From the NCBI GenBank assembly GCA_030041115.1, contig JASHOM010000077.1, forward strand, positions 1-50,695: a stretch of 50,695 bases of DNA, given 5' to 3'. Shown piece by piece: positions 7,186 to 15,197 of the stretch (positions are counted from its first letter, which is position 1; every line of letters begins with the position of its first letter). This DNA is from Vulcanimicrobiota bacterium (GTDB lineage Bacteria; Vulcanimicrobiota; Vulcanimicrobiia; Vulcanimicrobiales; Vulcanimicrobiaceae). The translations under genes and the position numbers were made by a program. The notes under the pieces were generated by a model. The model did not search any database and was not told where the DNA came from. It saw nothing but the letters and a program-made list of their open reading frames with translations.

Positions 7186-7769
7186 GAGCCCCTCGTCGAG
7201 GGGTCGAGAACGTGTCCGCCGAGAGCAAAGCGGGCTGCGATCTCGTAACGCGACGTCTCGTGCGCGGGGTCGGCGAACGACTCGAAGAGCGCGAGCGCGT
7301 GGATTTGCACGTCTATCGGCGCAAACTCGATCGACGGAAGCGCGCGCTTCGATTCTTTGGTCCTGGCAATCGTCACGTGCGCGACCGGGTCGTCGCGGAA
7401 TTCGAAGCCGAGCTGGGCAAAAGCACGGCGGACGTCGCCCGCGAGCGATCGAAACCGCGGGCCTTGTTCTCGCGCGCCGACGTAGACGACGCGCGGGCGG
7501 CGCTCGTGCGGAAAGGCGCCCAGCTTATCGAGCGAAACGGCCAAGGGGGCCGAGCCGGCGGCGACGGTGCGGAGCGTCGAGACGATCCGGTCCAGCCGTG
7601 CCGGCTCGACGAAACCCAAAAATGCCAGCGTGACATGCAGCTTTTCGGGGGCTTCGTATTTGCCGGCCAAGCCGGCCCTGCGCAGTTCTTGAGCGATGGA
7701 GCTGCAAGCATGGCGCACGCGGTCATCGAGGTCGATTCCCACGAAGAGGCGCCGCTTGCGCTCATCCAT
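7182..7769 (-). CDS. thpR: RNA 2',3'-cyclic phosphodiesterase (ThpR / 2H family)
   Basis: A 195-residue member of the 2H phosphoesterase family, historically called 2'-5' RNA ligase. The two catalytic HxT motifs are H45-V-T in KLHVTLAFLGF and H131-V-T in AHVTIARTK, at the usual spacing. Such enzymes open 2',3'-cyclic phosphates on RNA; the physiological role is not settled. The ATG at 7769 lies eight bases inside the end of the MBL hydrolase gene (GATGGATGA), suggesting coupled translation. It is the last gene of the folD operon and converges on the scaffold gene, with which it shares four bases. Confidence 0.88.
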   Translation of the reverse strand: MDERKRRLFVGIDLDDRVRHACSSIAQELRRAGLAGKYEAPEKLHVTLAFLGFVEPARLDRIVSTLRTVAAGSAPLAVSLDKLGAFPHERRPRVVYVGAREQGPRFRSLAGDVRRAFAQLGFEFRDDPVAHVTIARTKESKRALPSIEFAPIDVQIHALALFESFADPAHETSRYEIAARFALGGHVLDPSTRGS

Positions 7770-8403
7770 CGCCGAGGTACGGATTGGAGACTCGTTCGGT
7801 CCCGATCGTCGTGAAGGGACCGTGCCCCGGAATGACCGGCGTGGCATCGCCGTAGGCCAGAAGCTTTGTGCGAATCGAGTCGACGAGCTCTTCCATGGAG
7901 GTGCCGCCGAGATCCCAGCGTCCGATCGATCCCGCAAAGAGCGTGTCGCCGGTGAGAAGCGCGACGTCGCGGCCATCGTCGATCTCGAAGCAGACGCTGC
8001 CGGGGGTGTGTCCGGGAGTGTGGAGCACGCGGCATCGCATGCTTCCCAGCTCCATCCGATCGCCGTCGTGCAACTCGCCGTCGAGCGCGACGACCGGCGG
8101 CGCGTGAGCGAGACCGAGCCAGCGCGCCTGCAGCGGCAGCGTTCGGTAGAGCGGCAGGTCCGCAGGGTGGAGCAAGGCGCTCGCGTGCGTGCGTTCGCGC
8201 AGCCTCCCGAGGTCGCCGACGTGATCGATGTGCGCGTGGGTATGGAGCAAGAACTTCGCGCGCCAGCCGTGCCGGTCGAGCCGGGCGGCGACCTCGTCCA
8301 CGCCGTCGCCGCCGTCGACCACGATCGCGTCGCCGCTCGCTTCATCGGCGACGATCGTACAGTTGCACGCCAGCGGTCCCACCGCAAACGTCAGCGACGT
8401 CAC
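7762..8403 (-). CDS. Metallo-beta-lactamase-fold hydrolase (glyoxalase II-like)
   Basis: A 213-residue MBL-fold protein with the metal motif H56-A-H58-I-D60-H61, followed by TPGHTPGS, TGDTLFAGSIGRWD and PGHGP. These are the standard ligand motifs of the GloB/YcbL-type hydrolases. Such proteins hydrolyse thioesters such as S-lactoylglutathione; the true substrate here is unknown. The start is GTG at 8403, two bases after the flavin reductase stop. It overlaps thpR by eight bases. Length is normal for the short YcbL type, without the extra C-terminal domain of classical glyoxalase II. Confidence 0.88.
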   Translation of the reverse strand: MTSLTFAVGPLACNCTIVADEASGDAIVVDGGDGVDEVAARLDRHGWRAKFLLHTHAHIDHVGDLGRLRERTHASALLHPADLPLYRTLPLQARWLGLAHAPPVVALDGELHDGDRMELGSMRCRVLHTPGHTPGSVCFEIDDGRDVALLTGDTLFAGSIGRWDLGGTSMEELVDSIRTKLLAYGDATPVIPGHGPFTTIGTERVSNPYLGDG

Positions 8404-8405
8404 CG

Positions 8406-8888
8406 CTACTCCACGTGGATGCCGAAATCGTGGAAGCCGCCGTTGAAGTAGCCCAGCGGCGACCCGGGCCGCGCGCCGCAGGATACCACATGTCCGATGA
8501 AGATCGAGTGCGAACCGAACTGATATTCGTGCGCGAGCTCGCAGTCGAAGTGCGCGAGCGTGCCGCCGAGCACCGGCGCGCCCGTCGCATCGGTTGCGTA
8601 GGCGATCTCGGCGAACTGACGGTCGCGCACTTTTCCCGAGAAATGCTCGGCAAGCCGGCGCTGATCGCCGGCAAGTACGTTGACGCAGAAGACGCGCGAG
8701 CTCGAGATGAAGAGATAGCTGCGCGCCTCGCGGTTGATGCAGATCAAGAGCGACGGCGGATCGACCGAGACGCTCGCGAAGGCGTTGACCGTGATGCCGC
8801 GAGGCTCCCCCTCTTTGAGAGTCGTGACGACGGTGACGCCGGTTGGAACGCGACGCATCGCGTGCCGGAAGGCTGCCGCGCTGGTCAT
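8406..8888 (-). CDS. Flavin reductase-like domain protein
   Basis: A 160-residue flavin reductase-like protein (FMN-binding split barrel). It shows FRHAMRRVPTGVTVVTT at the start, then GITVNAFASVSVDPPSLLICIN and the C-terminal LGYFNGGFHDF, all typical of the HpaC/RutF group. These enzymes reduce free flavin with NAD(P)H, often to serve a partner monooxygenase. No monooxygenase is nearby, so the partner is unknown. The ATG at 8888 overlaps the methyltransferase stop as ATGA. A longer open frame reaching 9053 lies inside the methyltransferase and is rejected. Confidence 0.87.
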   Translation of the reverse strand: MTSAAAFRHAMRRVPTGVTVVTTLKEGEPRGITVNAFASVSVDPPSLLICINREARSYLFISSSRVFCVNVLAGDQRRLAEHFSGKVRDRQFAEIAYATDATGAPVLGGTLAHFDCELAHEYQFGSHSIFIGHVVSCGARPGSPLGYFNGGFHDFGIHVE

Positions 8889-9457
8889 TTCCGTCTGGCG
8901 CCGATGCCGATGCCGGTGGGCAGAATCGTGGCGTCGAGCGCCGGATGGGCCAAAAGGCGTTCGGCGAAGGCGCGGGTTCGCAGAGAATCGTTGAATATCG
9001 CCAGTCCCGAGAGTTTGAGCATCGGCGGAATCAGCTCGAGATACCGCGTGCATTCGGCGCCGTTCGCGGCGACGAAAACCATGTCGAGATTGCGATGGGG
9101 AAAGTTCTCGAGCAGCTCCGTCGCCGGCGTATTGAAAACCTCGATGTAATCATCTTCGGCGGCGCGGCGGAAATAGGACCGGGCAACGTCGGTCAGCCGC
9201 AGGTCCGGCTCGATCGTCCAAATCTTGCCGACTCTGGGCTGCGCAAGCGCCATCCAAAGCGTCGAATAGCCGTAACCGGTGCCGACCTCGAGAATCCGAT
9301 TCGCCTGCATTGCGGTCACCAGCGTCGAGAGAAGGCGCCCCGTGGCGCGAGAAACCGATCGCACGCCATCGCGGTCGGCATGCTCCTCGAGCTCGACGAG
9401 CAGCCGATGCGGCGGATGCGCCGCTTCGAGCGCCGCAAGAAGCTCGTCGGTATTCAC
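8885..9457 (-). CDS. SAM-dependent O-methyltransferase family 3
   Basis: A 190-residue class I methyltransferase of the COG4122 O-methyltransferase group. The SAM-binding motif I is ILEVGTGYGYSTLWMA (about 54-69), followed by an acidic residue in WTIEPD and the motif around LDMVFVAANGAECTRYLE, where the usual metal-binding aspartate series is partly altered. Family members methylate catechol-like hydroxyls; the substrate cannot be read from sequence. It is the second gene of the operon, 25 bases after folD, and couples to the flavin reductase by ATGA. Confidence 0.83.
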   Translation of the reverse strand: MNTDELLAALEAAHPPHRLLVELEEHADRDGVRSVSRATGRLLSTLVTAMQANRILEVGTGYGYSTLWMALAQPRVGKIWTIEPDLRLTDVARSYFRRAAEDDYIEVFNTPATELLENFPHRNLDMVFVAANGAECTRYLELIPPMLKLSGLAIFNDSLRTRAFAERLLAHPALDATILPTGIGIGARRK

Positions 9458-9482
9458 TGAAATCGCTTTGGGCGCGCGGCGA

Positions 9483-10337
9483 CTAGCGACCTGCGCGCTC
9501 TGCGGCCTTGACGACGTTGCGCAATAGGGCGACGTTGGTGACGGGACCGACGCCGCCCGGAACCGGCGTTATGGCGCCGGCGACCGTAACGGCGCTTTCG
9601 AAATCGACGTCGCCCTTGAGGACCCCGTCGACCAGCGTCGTCCCGACGTCGATCACGGTCGCGCCCGGCATCAAATCGTCGCCCTTTATCAATCCGGGAG
9701 CGCCCGCGGCGACCACGACGATTTCGGACAACCGTACGTACGGCTGCAAACTCGCCGACTCTTTGTGAAGGATCGTAACGCTCGCATCTTGCGCCAGCAT
9801 CAGCATCGCGACGGGCGCCCCAACGACGATCGAACGGCCGATCATCACCGCGCGCCGGCCGCGCAAGGGCCAGTGCGGGCTACGTTCGAGAAGGAGCATG
9901 ACGGCTGCCGGCGTCGCCGGCGCGTACTCGGTTCCGCTGCCGAAAGCCAAGTGTCCTTGATTCGTCGGATGTGCGCCGTCAACGTCCTTGCGTGCGGGTA
10001 TCGCGTCGGCGATTTCGCGAATCGACAGATGCGCGGGCAGCGGCTGCTGAAGCATGACGCCGTGCACGCGATCGTCGGCCTGCAGGCGGTCGAGGCGAAA
10101 ACGAATCTCCGGCGCTGTGACGCTCGCTGCGAGGTGCTCGACGGTCACGTCGATGCCGGCATGCTCGCCCGACCGCTGCAGATTGCGCACGTAGGCGAGG
10201 CTCGCTTCATTCTCTCCGACGAAAACGATCGCAAGCTTTGGGTGAATCCCCCGTTCGCGCAGTGCGCCCGTCCGCGCAACGAGCTCGGTACGCAACTCGG
10301 CGGCGAGGCCTCTTCCGTCGAGAATCAAGGCAGCCAC
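9483..10337 (-). CDS. folD: FolD-like methylene-THF dehydrogenase; cyclohydrolase lysine missing
   Basis: A 284-residue protein of the FolD family, which interconverts 5,10-methylene-, methenyl- and 10-formyl-tetrahydrofolate. Conserved blocks include VHGVMLQQPLP, ARKDVDGAHPTN, the Rossmann motif GRSIVVGAPVAM and TPVPGGVGPVT. The start is placed at GTG 10337 (VAALILDGRGLA). This aligns the active-site tyrosine at residue 49, against Y50 in E. coli. A TTG eight codons earlier (10361) is also open. Four residues after the tyrosine, where FolD has its catalytic lysine (K54 in E. coli), this protein has leucine (AYVRNLQRSG, codon CTG). It is the first gene of a five-gene minus operon. Confidence 0.92.
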   Translation of the reverse strand: MAALILDGRGLAAELRTELVARTGALRERGIHPKLAIVFVGENEASLAYVRNLQRSGEHAGIDVTVEHLAASVTAPEIRFRLDRLQADDRVHGVMLQQPLPAHLSIREIADAIPARKDVDGAHPTNQGHLAFGSGTEYAPATPAAVMLLLERSPHWPLRGRRAVMIGRSIVVGAPVAMLMLAQDASVTILHKESASLQPYVRLSEIVVVAAGAPGLIKGDDLMPGATVIDVGTTLVDGVLKGDVDFESAVTVAGAITPVPGGVGPVTNVALLRNVVKAAERAGR

Positions 10338-10417
10338 GCCGTCGGCGTTTCGTGCGCGCAACCACCGGAACCTACGCTCGGAGGAGCGGAGCGTGCGATT
10401 GCAGCAGACCGTTGCCG

Positions 10418-10951
10418 ATGTCGCGTTATCTGGTCTGGCTCGCGGCCGCCGTTGTGATCGCAGTCGCGTACGCCCTTCTCGCGCCCTTTTTCATTTCGCA
10501 AACGGAGCACTCCGGCGGTCCCCAAGCGCTCGTCGGCGAATCCGCTCCCGTTTTCGCTCTACGCGACGACCGCGGCGCGCGGGTATCGCTCGACGACTAT
10601 CGCGGCCGCATCGTTCTGATGAATTTGTGGGCGTCGTGGTGTCCGCCGTGCCGGGCCGAGATGCCGGACCTGCAGCGGCTGGCAAATGCGTATGCCCGCA
10701 GCGGGGTTGCGATCGTCGGCGTCAACGAGGGCGAGTCGCCGGCGCGTGCGCGCGCCTTCGCCGACTCGTTGAGGATACGCTTCCCCATTTGGATCGATGC
10801 GAGTCAACGCTACGGACGGACGTATGCCGCTCTCGGATTGCCGACGACCGTGATCGTCGATCGGCGCGGAGTCGTCGCCCGCGGCTTCGACGGTCCGCTG
10901 ACCTGGGCTGAAATGGAGTCGACGATCGCGTCCTTGGTGCGAACGCATTGA
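10418..10951 (+). CDS. TlpA/ResA-like membrane-anchored thioredoxin
   Basis: A 177-residue thiol-disulfide oxidoreductase. One N-terminal membrane anchor (about 5-25) is followed by a thioredoxin fold outside the inner membrane with active site C75-P-P-C78 in WASWCPPCRAEMP and the cis-proline loop LGLPTTVIVD. ResA/TlpA proteins reduce periplasmic disulfides, often for cytochrome c or oxidase assembly. The ATG at 10418 is chosen because it directly precedes the anchor; the frame is open for 60 codons upstream but only as a shadow of folD. Its stop overlaps the TTG start of the next gene, so the two probably act together. Confidence 0.88.
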   Translation: MSRYLVWLAAAVVIAVAYALLAPFFISQTEHSGGPQALVGESAPVFALRDDRGARVSLDDYRGRIVLMNLWASWCPPCRAEMPDLQRLANAYARSGVAIVGVNEGESPARARAFADSLRIRFPIWIDASQRYGRTYAALGLPTTVIVDRRGVVARGFDGPLTWAEMESTIASLVRTH

Positions 10952-11895
10952 CGGCGCTCATTGCCGCGGCGCTGATCGTCGTGGCCGCCGTTTTGGCGGA
11001 GCTCGCCTTTCCGGGCCAACCCGTCTATCATTTCGGATGGTACAACGTTATGCTCGGCGCGCTCGTGGTCGTCGCGTGCGTCGCCGGCCGGCGGCAGTCC
11101 GCGCGCCGATCGGCGCCGTCGCGGTTTGCGATGCTGCTCGTCGTGGCCGGTGCCGGAGTTACCGGACTGGCCGGCGTTGCCAACGGTTTGTTCGCTCCGG
11201 ACAATCAGACGTTCGTCGGTGCGCCGGGCCAGCGCATTGCGGTCCAGTCGCTGGGGACGCTCGACTTTCCGCTGGCCGCGAGCGATTCGTCGTCGAGCGA
11301 GACGGTAACGCTCGAGCGAACCTTCCACGCGCCCGTTCGTATCGCCCGGCGACCGAAGGTGACCGGAAATTTCGTCCTGCGGACCACCCCGCGCGACGTC
11401 GTCGACGTCGAGGCCCGCGATCTGCGCGGAAACCGTTTGACCGTCACTCAGCCTTCCGGAGCGGTCTTTCTGTCGCCCGTTCTCTTGATGGAACATCGGC
11501 AAACGATCGCCGGAATGAGCCTGCCGTACGATTCGTTCAACGTGCCGGCGGTGCGGCGAGTCGTCAAGGCCGTCATGTTCAGCCCGCCGCAGGCGGCGAT
11601 GCTGCTGCGTGCCGGCGTCGGGCCCGGCGACGCCGCCGTGCTCTTTGCGGTCGACGATGAAAACGAGCGTCCGTTGCCGCACGGGATCGCCTTGAGTGCC
11701 GCGGGTCGAAGCGCGGCCGTCGGCGCGCTCGTGCTGCGCGCGACGGTGGTCAGCTATCCCGCGGTCGAAGTCGTCGCTGCGCCCAACGCCGTTGCCGTCG
11801 GGCTGGGCGCCTTGCTCGCGATCGGCGGTCTGATCGCGTTACTGACCCGCGACGATCGCCCGGACGTTTCTCAAGACGATGCTGCCGGACGATAG
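10948..11895 (+). CDS. Membrane protein of unknown function, coupled to the TlpA-like gene
   Basis: A 315-residue protein not recognised as a family. It has two N-terminal membrane helices (about 3-20 and 33-49), a third near 60-80, then about 190 residues of beta-rich sequence likely outside the cytoplasm. A last helix (about 280-300, VGLGALLAIGGLIALL) comes before a charged tail. The layout is reminiscent of ResB-like cytochrome c maturation proteins, and the neighbouring ResA-like gene fits, but no diagnostic motif was found. The TTG start shares TTGA with the previous stop. The 3' end overlaps the opposing glycosidase gene by 57 bases. Confidence 0.68.
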   Translation: MTALIAAALIVVAAVLAELAFPGQPVYHFGWYNVMLGALVVVACVAGRRQSARRSAPSRFAMLLVVAGAGVTGLAGVANGLFAPDNQTFVGAPGQRIAVQSLGTLDFPLAASDSSSSETVTLERTFHAPVRIARRPKVTGNFVLRTTPRDVVDVEARDLRGNRLTVTQPSGAVFLSPVLLMEHRQTIAGMSLPYDSFNVPAVRRVVKAVMFSPPQAAMLLRAGVGPGDAAVLFAVDDENERPLPHGIALSAAGRSAAVGALVLRATVVSYPAVEVVAAPNAVAVGLGALLAIGGLIALLTRDDRPDVSQDDAAGR

Positions 11896-13953
11896 CTCGA
11901 TGCCCTTGGGCGGCAGCACGTAGATGGCCGCGAGCCGCGCCGCGCGGGTATCGGCCGGAAAGCGCACGGTCACGGTGCGCCAGCCGGCTTCGCCGAGCTG
12001 CGTCGCGTCGAGCAGGATGTCTTCGTTGATCTCGTTGCGCACGGCGATCCGCACGCGTGCGTCGCTGCCGTCGTCTTGAAGGTCGAACGCCAGTCCGATC
12101 GTGTCGTCGGGCAGCGGCAAGTCGCTTGCGGCGTAAGCCGCCCGCTCGCCGTTTCCAAAAGCGAAGGTCATGCGCAGGCAGCTCGCGCATCCGGCGTCTC
12201 GAACCACCTCCCCCTCGCCACCGCGGCGAGCCGTGACGAAATGCGCGCTTTGGGCAAACGGCAAAGCCACGTCGTGCGAGCCGACCGTGACGCGCGCGCT
12301 TGCGACCGTGTCGCCGATGCGAACCGCGACGGTGGCATCGTGCGACCCCGCATGGAGGAGACCACCCGGATCGATCGCGCCGGAGCTCGTGCTCCAGCGC
12401 AAGAGCAGCGGGAGCGCGAGTGCATAGCCGTCGGAGTCGTACGCGTGCGCGCGTAACGCGACGATTGCGCCGGGATCGACGTTTGGACGAATGGGAGTGA
12501 TCTCGCTGCGTGCCGGCGTCGCGGCGATCTCGATCGGGACGACGCCTTTCAAGCCGTTCGCTCGAAGAACGAGCCGTCCGCTGCCGGGATGGAGCGCGAC
12601 GAAGGCGCCGTCGCGAACCATGCCCAGATCCGGCGGCGAGACGGTCATTTCGAGCGGTCCGGGGCTTCCGGCGACGCGATAGGAGGCGTCCACCGCGGCG
12701 ATGTGCAGCGGTATCTGGGCGCCGCCGATTGCGCGTAGAACGCCCGGTCGAGCGACGAGACGAACCGGCGGCCCGGCCGGCGCGCTGCTGTAAACGAAAA
12801 GGCCGTCCGCAACCGGGCGTTCCTTGCCGTCAGACGGCGAGTTGACGACGCCGGCGGCGTCATCGCCCAGCCGGCGCACGACCAGCGTGGACGAGCCGCC
12901 GCCGTCGAAGAGTAACCCCTCGGTCGCGCCGAGCGCGCGCATGAGCGCCGCGAACTCTTCGCGCGTCACGCCGACGCTCAGCTCGGCCTGCCGGCCGTCT
13001 ACCTCGACCAAGAAAAGCCGGCCGTCGGGCGCGGTCGCCGCACCCGAGCAAGGCATCCGCTTTCGATTCTCCTCGCGATACGGCGCATCGGCGTCGTCGT
13101 ACCATCGGCCGTCGTGTAGAACGAGCGCACCGCCCCCGACCGCCGCCGCGATCGAAGCGAGATCGAGCGGCGAAAGATCGCCGCTCACCGTTACCGCCGA
13201 TCCGACGTCGGGAACCGGGAGTACGCCGTAATCGTTCAGCCCGATCGCGACGTAGTATCCCGGTGGTTGCGGATCGAGATTGTCCGCGATGCCGGTCACG
13301 CGGTAACGCGCGAGCGGCGGCGTGGCGTCGAGCGGCTCGAGCGCTACGAGCGTTATGTCGTCGCGCGGCGGTACTCGCCCGTAGAGCGGCGTCAGTAACG
13401 AGATTCCTCCGTTGGGCTGGGGCATTTCGTCGATGCCGTCGAGCGGCATCGTCCGATCGTCGATCGCAATCTGTCCCGCGAACGTGAACTCGGCGATGTG
13501 CGGCGCGCCGTCCTTCGTGATCGCAAGCACGTAGCGTTTGTAGGGAAGCTGCAAGAGCGCGCCGTCACGCACGACCATGTTGACCGGGCGGTTCGTGTTC
13601 CCGATGTCGAAAAAATCGCCGTTGATTCCGGCAACCGCCCGAGTCCGGCGTGCCATCGAGCCGACCGTTTCACCGCGTGAGACGAGCGAGTCGTCCGCGA
13701 GGACGGAACCGATTCTCACGTCGCCTCTCGCCGTCCGTACGGCAACGACGTGAACGGCGAGCGGGCCGGCTGACGTTTCGAGCTGATAATCCGCATACGT
13801 GACGCCCGGCGCGATGCTTTCGATCATCGGCGCCTGCTCGATGATCTGCGGGAACGGGGCGCTCGGCTCGAGCCGGTCGGGTAGCTCGCCCGCGGCTGCT
13901 CCGGCGCACGCTCCGAAGAATAGCGCGAGGAAGCCGAAGAGGAAAACTTTCAC
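11839..13953 (-). CDS. Secreted phosphodiester glycosidase (NAGPA family) with C-terminal beta domain
   Basis: A 704-residue exported protein. A signal sequence (MKVFLFGFLALFFGACAGAA) leads into a NAGPA-type domain (about 40-380) with AGINGDFFDIGNT near 109 and FDGGGSSTLVVR near 350, both hallmarks of this family. Members cleave sugar-phosphodiester linkages, as in the mammalian mannose-6-phosphate uncovering enzyme; bacterial substrates are mostly unknown. The last 300 residues resemble Ig-like plus galactose-binding-type beta domains. The GTG start at 13953 shares GTGA with the propeller gene stop. It is the last gene of a three-gene operon and overlaps the opposing membrane gene. Confidence 0.86.
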   Translation of the reverse strand: MKVFLFGFLALFFGACAGAAAGELPDRLEPSAPFPQIIEQAPMIESIAPGVTYADYQLETSAGPLAVHVVAVRTARGDVRIGSVLADDSLVSRGETVGSMARRTRAVAGINGDFFDIGNTNRPVNMVVRDGALLQLPYKRYVLAITKDGAPHIAEFTFAGQIAIDDRTMPLDGIDEMPQPNGGISLLTPLYGRVPPRDDITLVALEPLDATPPLARYRVTGIADNLDPQPPGYYVAIGLNDYGVLPVPDVGSAVTVSGDLSPLDLASIAAAVGGGALVLHDGRWYDDADAPYREENRKRMPCSGAATAPDGRLFLVEVDGRQAELSVGVTREEFAALMRALGATEGLLFDGGGSSTLVVRRLGDDAAGVVNSPSDGKERPVADGLFVYSSAPAGPPVRLVARPGVLRAIGGAQIPLHIAAVDASYRVAGSPGPLEMTVSPPDLGMVRDGAFVALHPGSGRLVLRANGLKGVVPIEIAATPARSEITPIRPNVDPGAIVALRAHAYDSDGYALALPLLLRWSTSSGAIDPGGLLHAGSHDATVAVRIGDTVASARVTVGSHDVALPFAQSAHFVTARRGGEGEVVRDAGCASCLRMTFAFGNGERAAYAASDLPLPDDTIGLAFDLQDDGSDARVRIAVRNEINEDILLDATQLGEAGWRTVTVRFPADTRAARLAAIYVLPPKGIELSSGSIVLRNVRAIVAGQ

Positions 13954-15197
13954 GGGCTCGATCGCCAGATTGCGACGGCAAGCGGATAATTCCCAGTCCG
14001 AAACGGTGCGCCGCGAACACGACGCAGGGTGCGCGTATCGAATGCGTCGACGGCATCGGACTGCGCGCAGGGAACGTAGAGCCGATCGGCCGAGAAGTCG
14101 ATTGCCGGCTTCCACGGCGTCGTGCACGTGCGTAGCGGAGCTCGCTTCGGACGCAGCGTGCGCGCGTCGAACACGTCGACTTCGTTCGAGCCCTCGTCGG
14201 TGACGAAGAGCGTCCCGGTCGTCGCGTCGAGCACCACTCCGAGCGGGAAGGTGAGATCGGCGCTTCGCGCGACGATCCGTGGCGTGCCGCTCAACCGGAT
14301 TGCGACCGCGAAGCCCGCCGCCGCGAAGGGGGAGCCGGCGCTCTGATTGGAGACGGCGTACAACCGGCTGCCGTCCGGCGAGAGCGCCAGCGAGAAAATT
14401 CGGCGAACGGCGCGGAACCGGCGAACCACGCGCATCGTGCGCGCGTCGACCGCCGCCACCGTCGCGTCGTTGGTGTTTGCGACGTAGACGAGCTGCCGGC
14501 GCTCGTCGATGGCGAGGCCCTCCGCCGTCGACCCGGTCGCGACGCGCGTGACGCTGCCGTCGAGGCCGACGCGGGTCAGCGCGCCCGTTCCGTCCGTATC
14601 GCGGTTGGTCACGAAGACGCTCTGCGTCGTTCGATCGACGGCTACTTCATCGCCTACCAAGACGTCCTCGACCCGCCGCACGATCCACGGCGCGAGAGAC
14701 GCGATCGTCAAGGCCGTGCCCTGCGTGTCGGTCGTTGCGATGCGTCCCTTTTGGTCGATGGCGACGTCGCTGGACGCTCCGCCCGTGGAGAGCACGCCCA
14801 GCACCGAAAACTTCGCCGCATCATGAAAGACCAGGCCGTCTTCATACGACGCGACGATCACGAGATCGCGTCCGGCCGGCGGGGGGGCGGCAATTCGGAT
14901 GGTTGCCGAGGCCAAGCCGGCGGCATTTCCGGCCACGAGCATAGCGCTGCCCTGCGCGGTCGAGAGCGGTATCTCATACGTCGCCCCGTCGAGGAAGCGC
15001 CCCGGCCCAATGACGGCGGCACGATAAGGAACCTGCAATCCGTCGATGCGCAGCGGGATCCTACTGCCCGGCAGGTACGGCCACGGAGCAATCGAGATTC
15101 GTCCGGTCGCGAGCCTGGTTTGCGGTGCTCGCGCCACGCCGCCCGCCAGCGCAAAAGAAAGGCAGGCGAAGAGCGCGAGATTACGAGCGCGCGTCAC
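13950..15197 (-). CDS. Secreted beta-propeller (YVTN/NHL-like repeat) protein
   Basis: A 415-residue protein with a signal peptide (LALFACLSFALAGGVARA). About 90 residues of beta-sandwich come first, then repeats of about 40-45 residues of the YVTN type: QSVFVTNRDTDG, QLVYVANTNDATVAAVD, SRLYAVSNQS, TLFVTDEGSNEVDVFDARTL and DRLYVPCAQSDAVDAFDTRTL. These form a beta-propeller in the periplasm or outside, usually a binding scaffold. No catalytic site is evident. The GTG start at 15197 lies 17 bases inside the nitrilase-like gene. Coupling to the glycosidase downstream suggests a joint function in handling an exported glycan or similar polymer. Confidence 0.82.
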   Translation of the reverse strand: MTRARNLALFACLSFALAGGVARAPQTRLATGRISIAPWPYLPGSRIPLRIDGLQVPYRAAVIGPGRFLDGATYEIPLSTAQGSAMLVAGNAAGLASATIRIAAPPPAGRDLVIVASYEDGLVFHDAAKFSVLGVLSTGGASSDVAIDQKGRIATTDTQGTALTIASLAPWIVRRVEDVLVGDEVAVDRTTQSVFVTNRDTDGTGALTRVGLDGSVTRVATGSTAEGLAIDERRQLVYVANTNDATVAAVDARTMRVVRRFRAVRRIFSLALSPDGSRLYAVSNQSAGSPFAAAGFAVAIRLSGTPRIVARSADLTFPLGVVLDATTGTLFVTDEGSNEVDVFDARTLRPKRAPLRTCTTPWKPAIDFSADRLYVPCAQSDAVDAFDTRTLRRVRGAPFRTGNYPLAVAIWRSSP

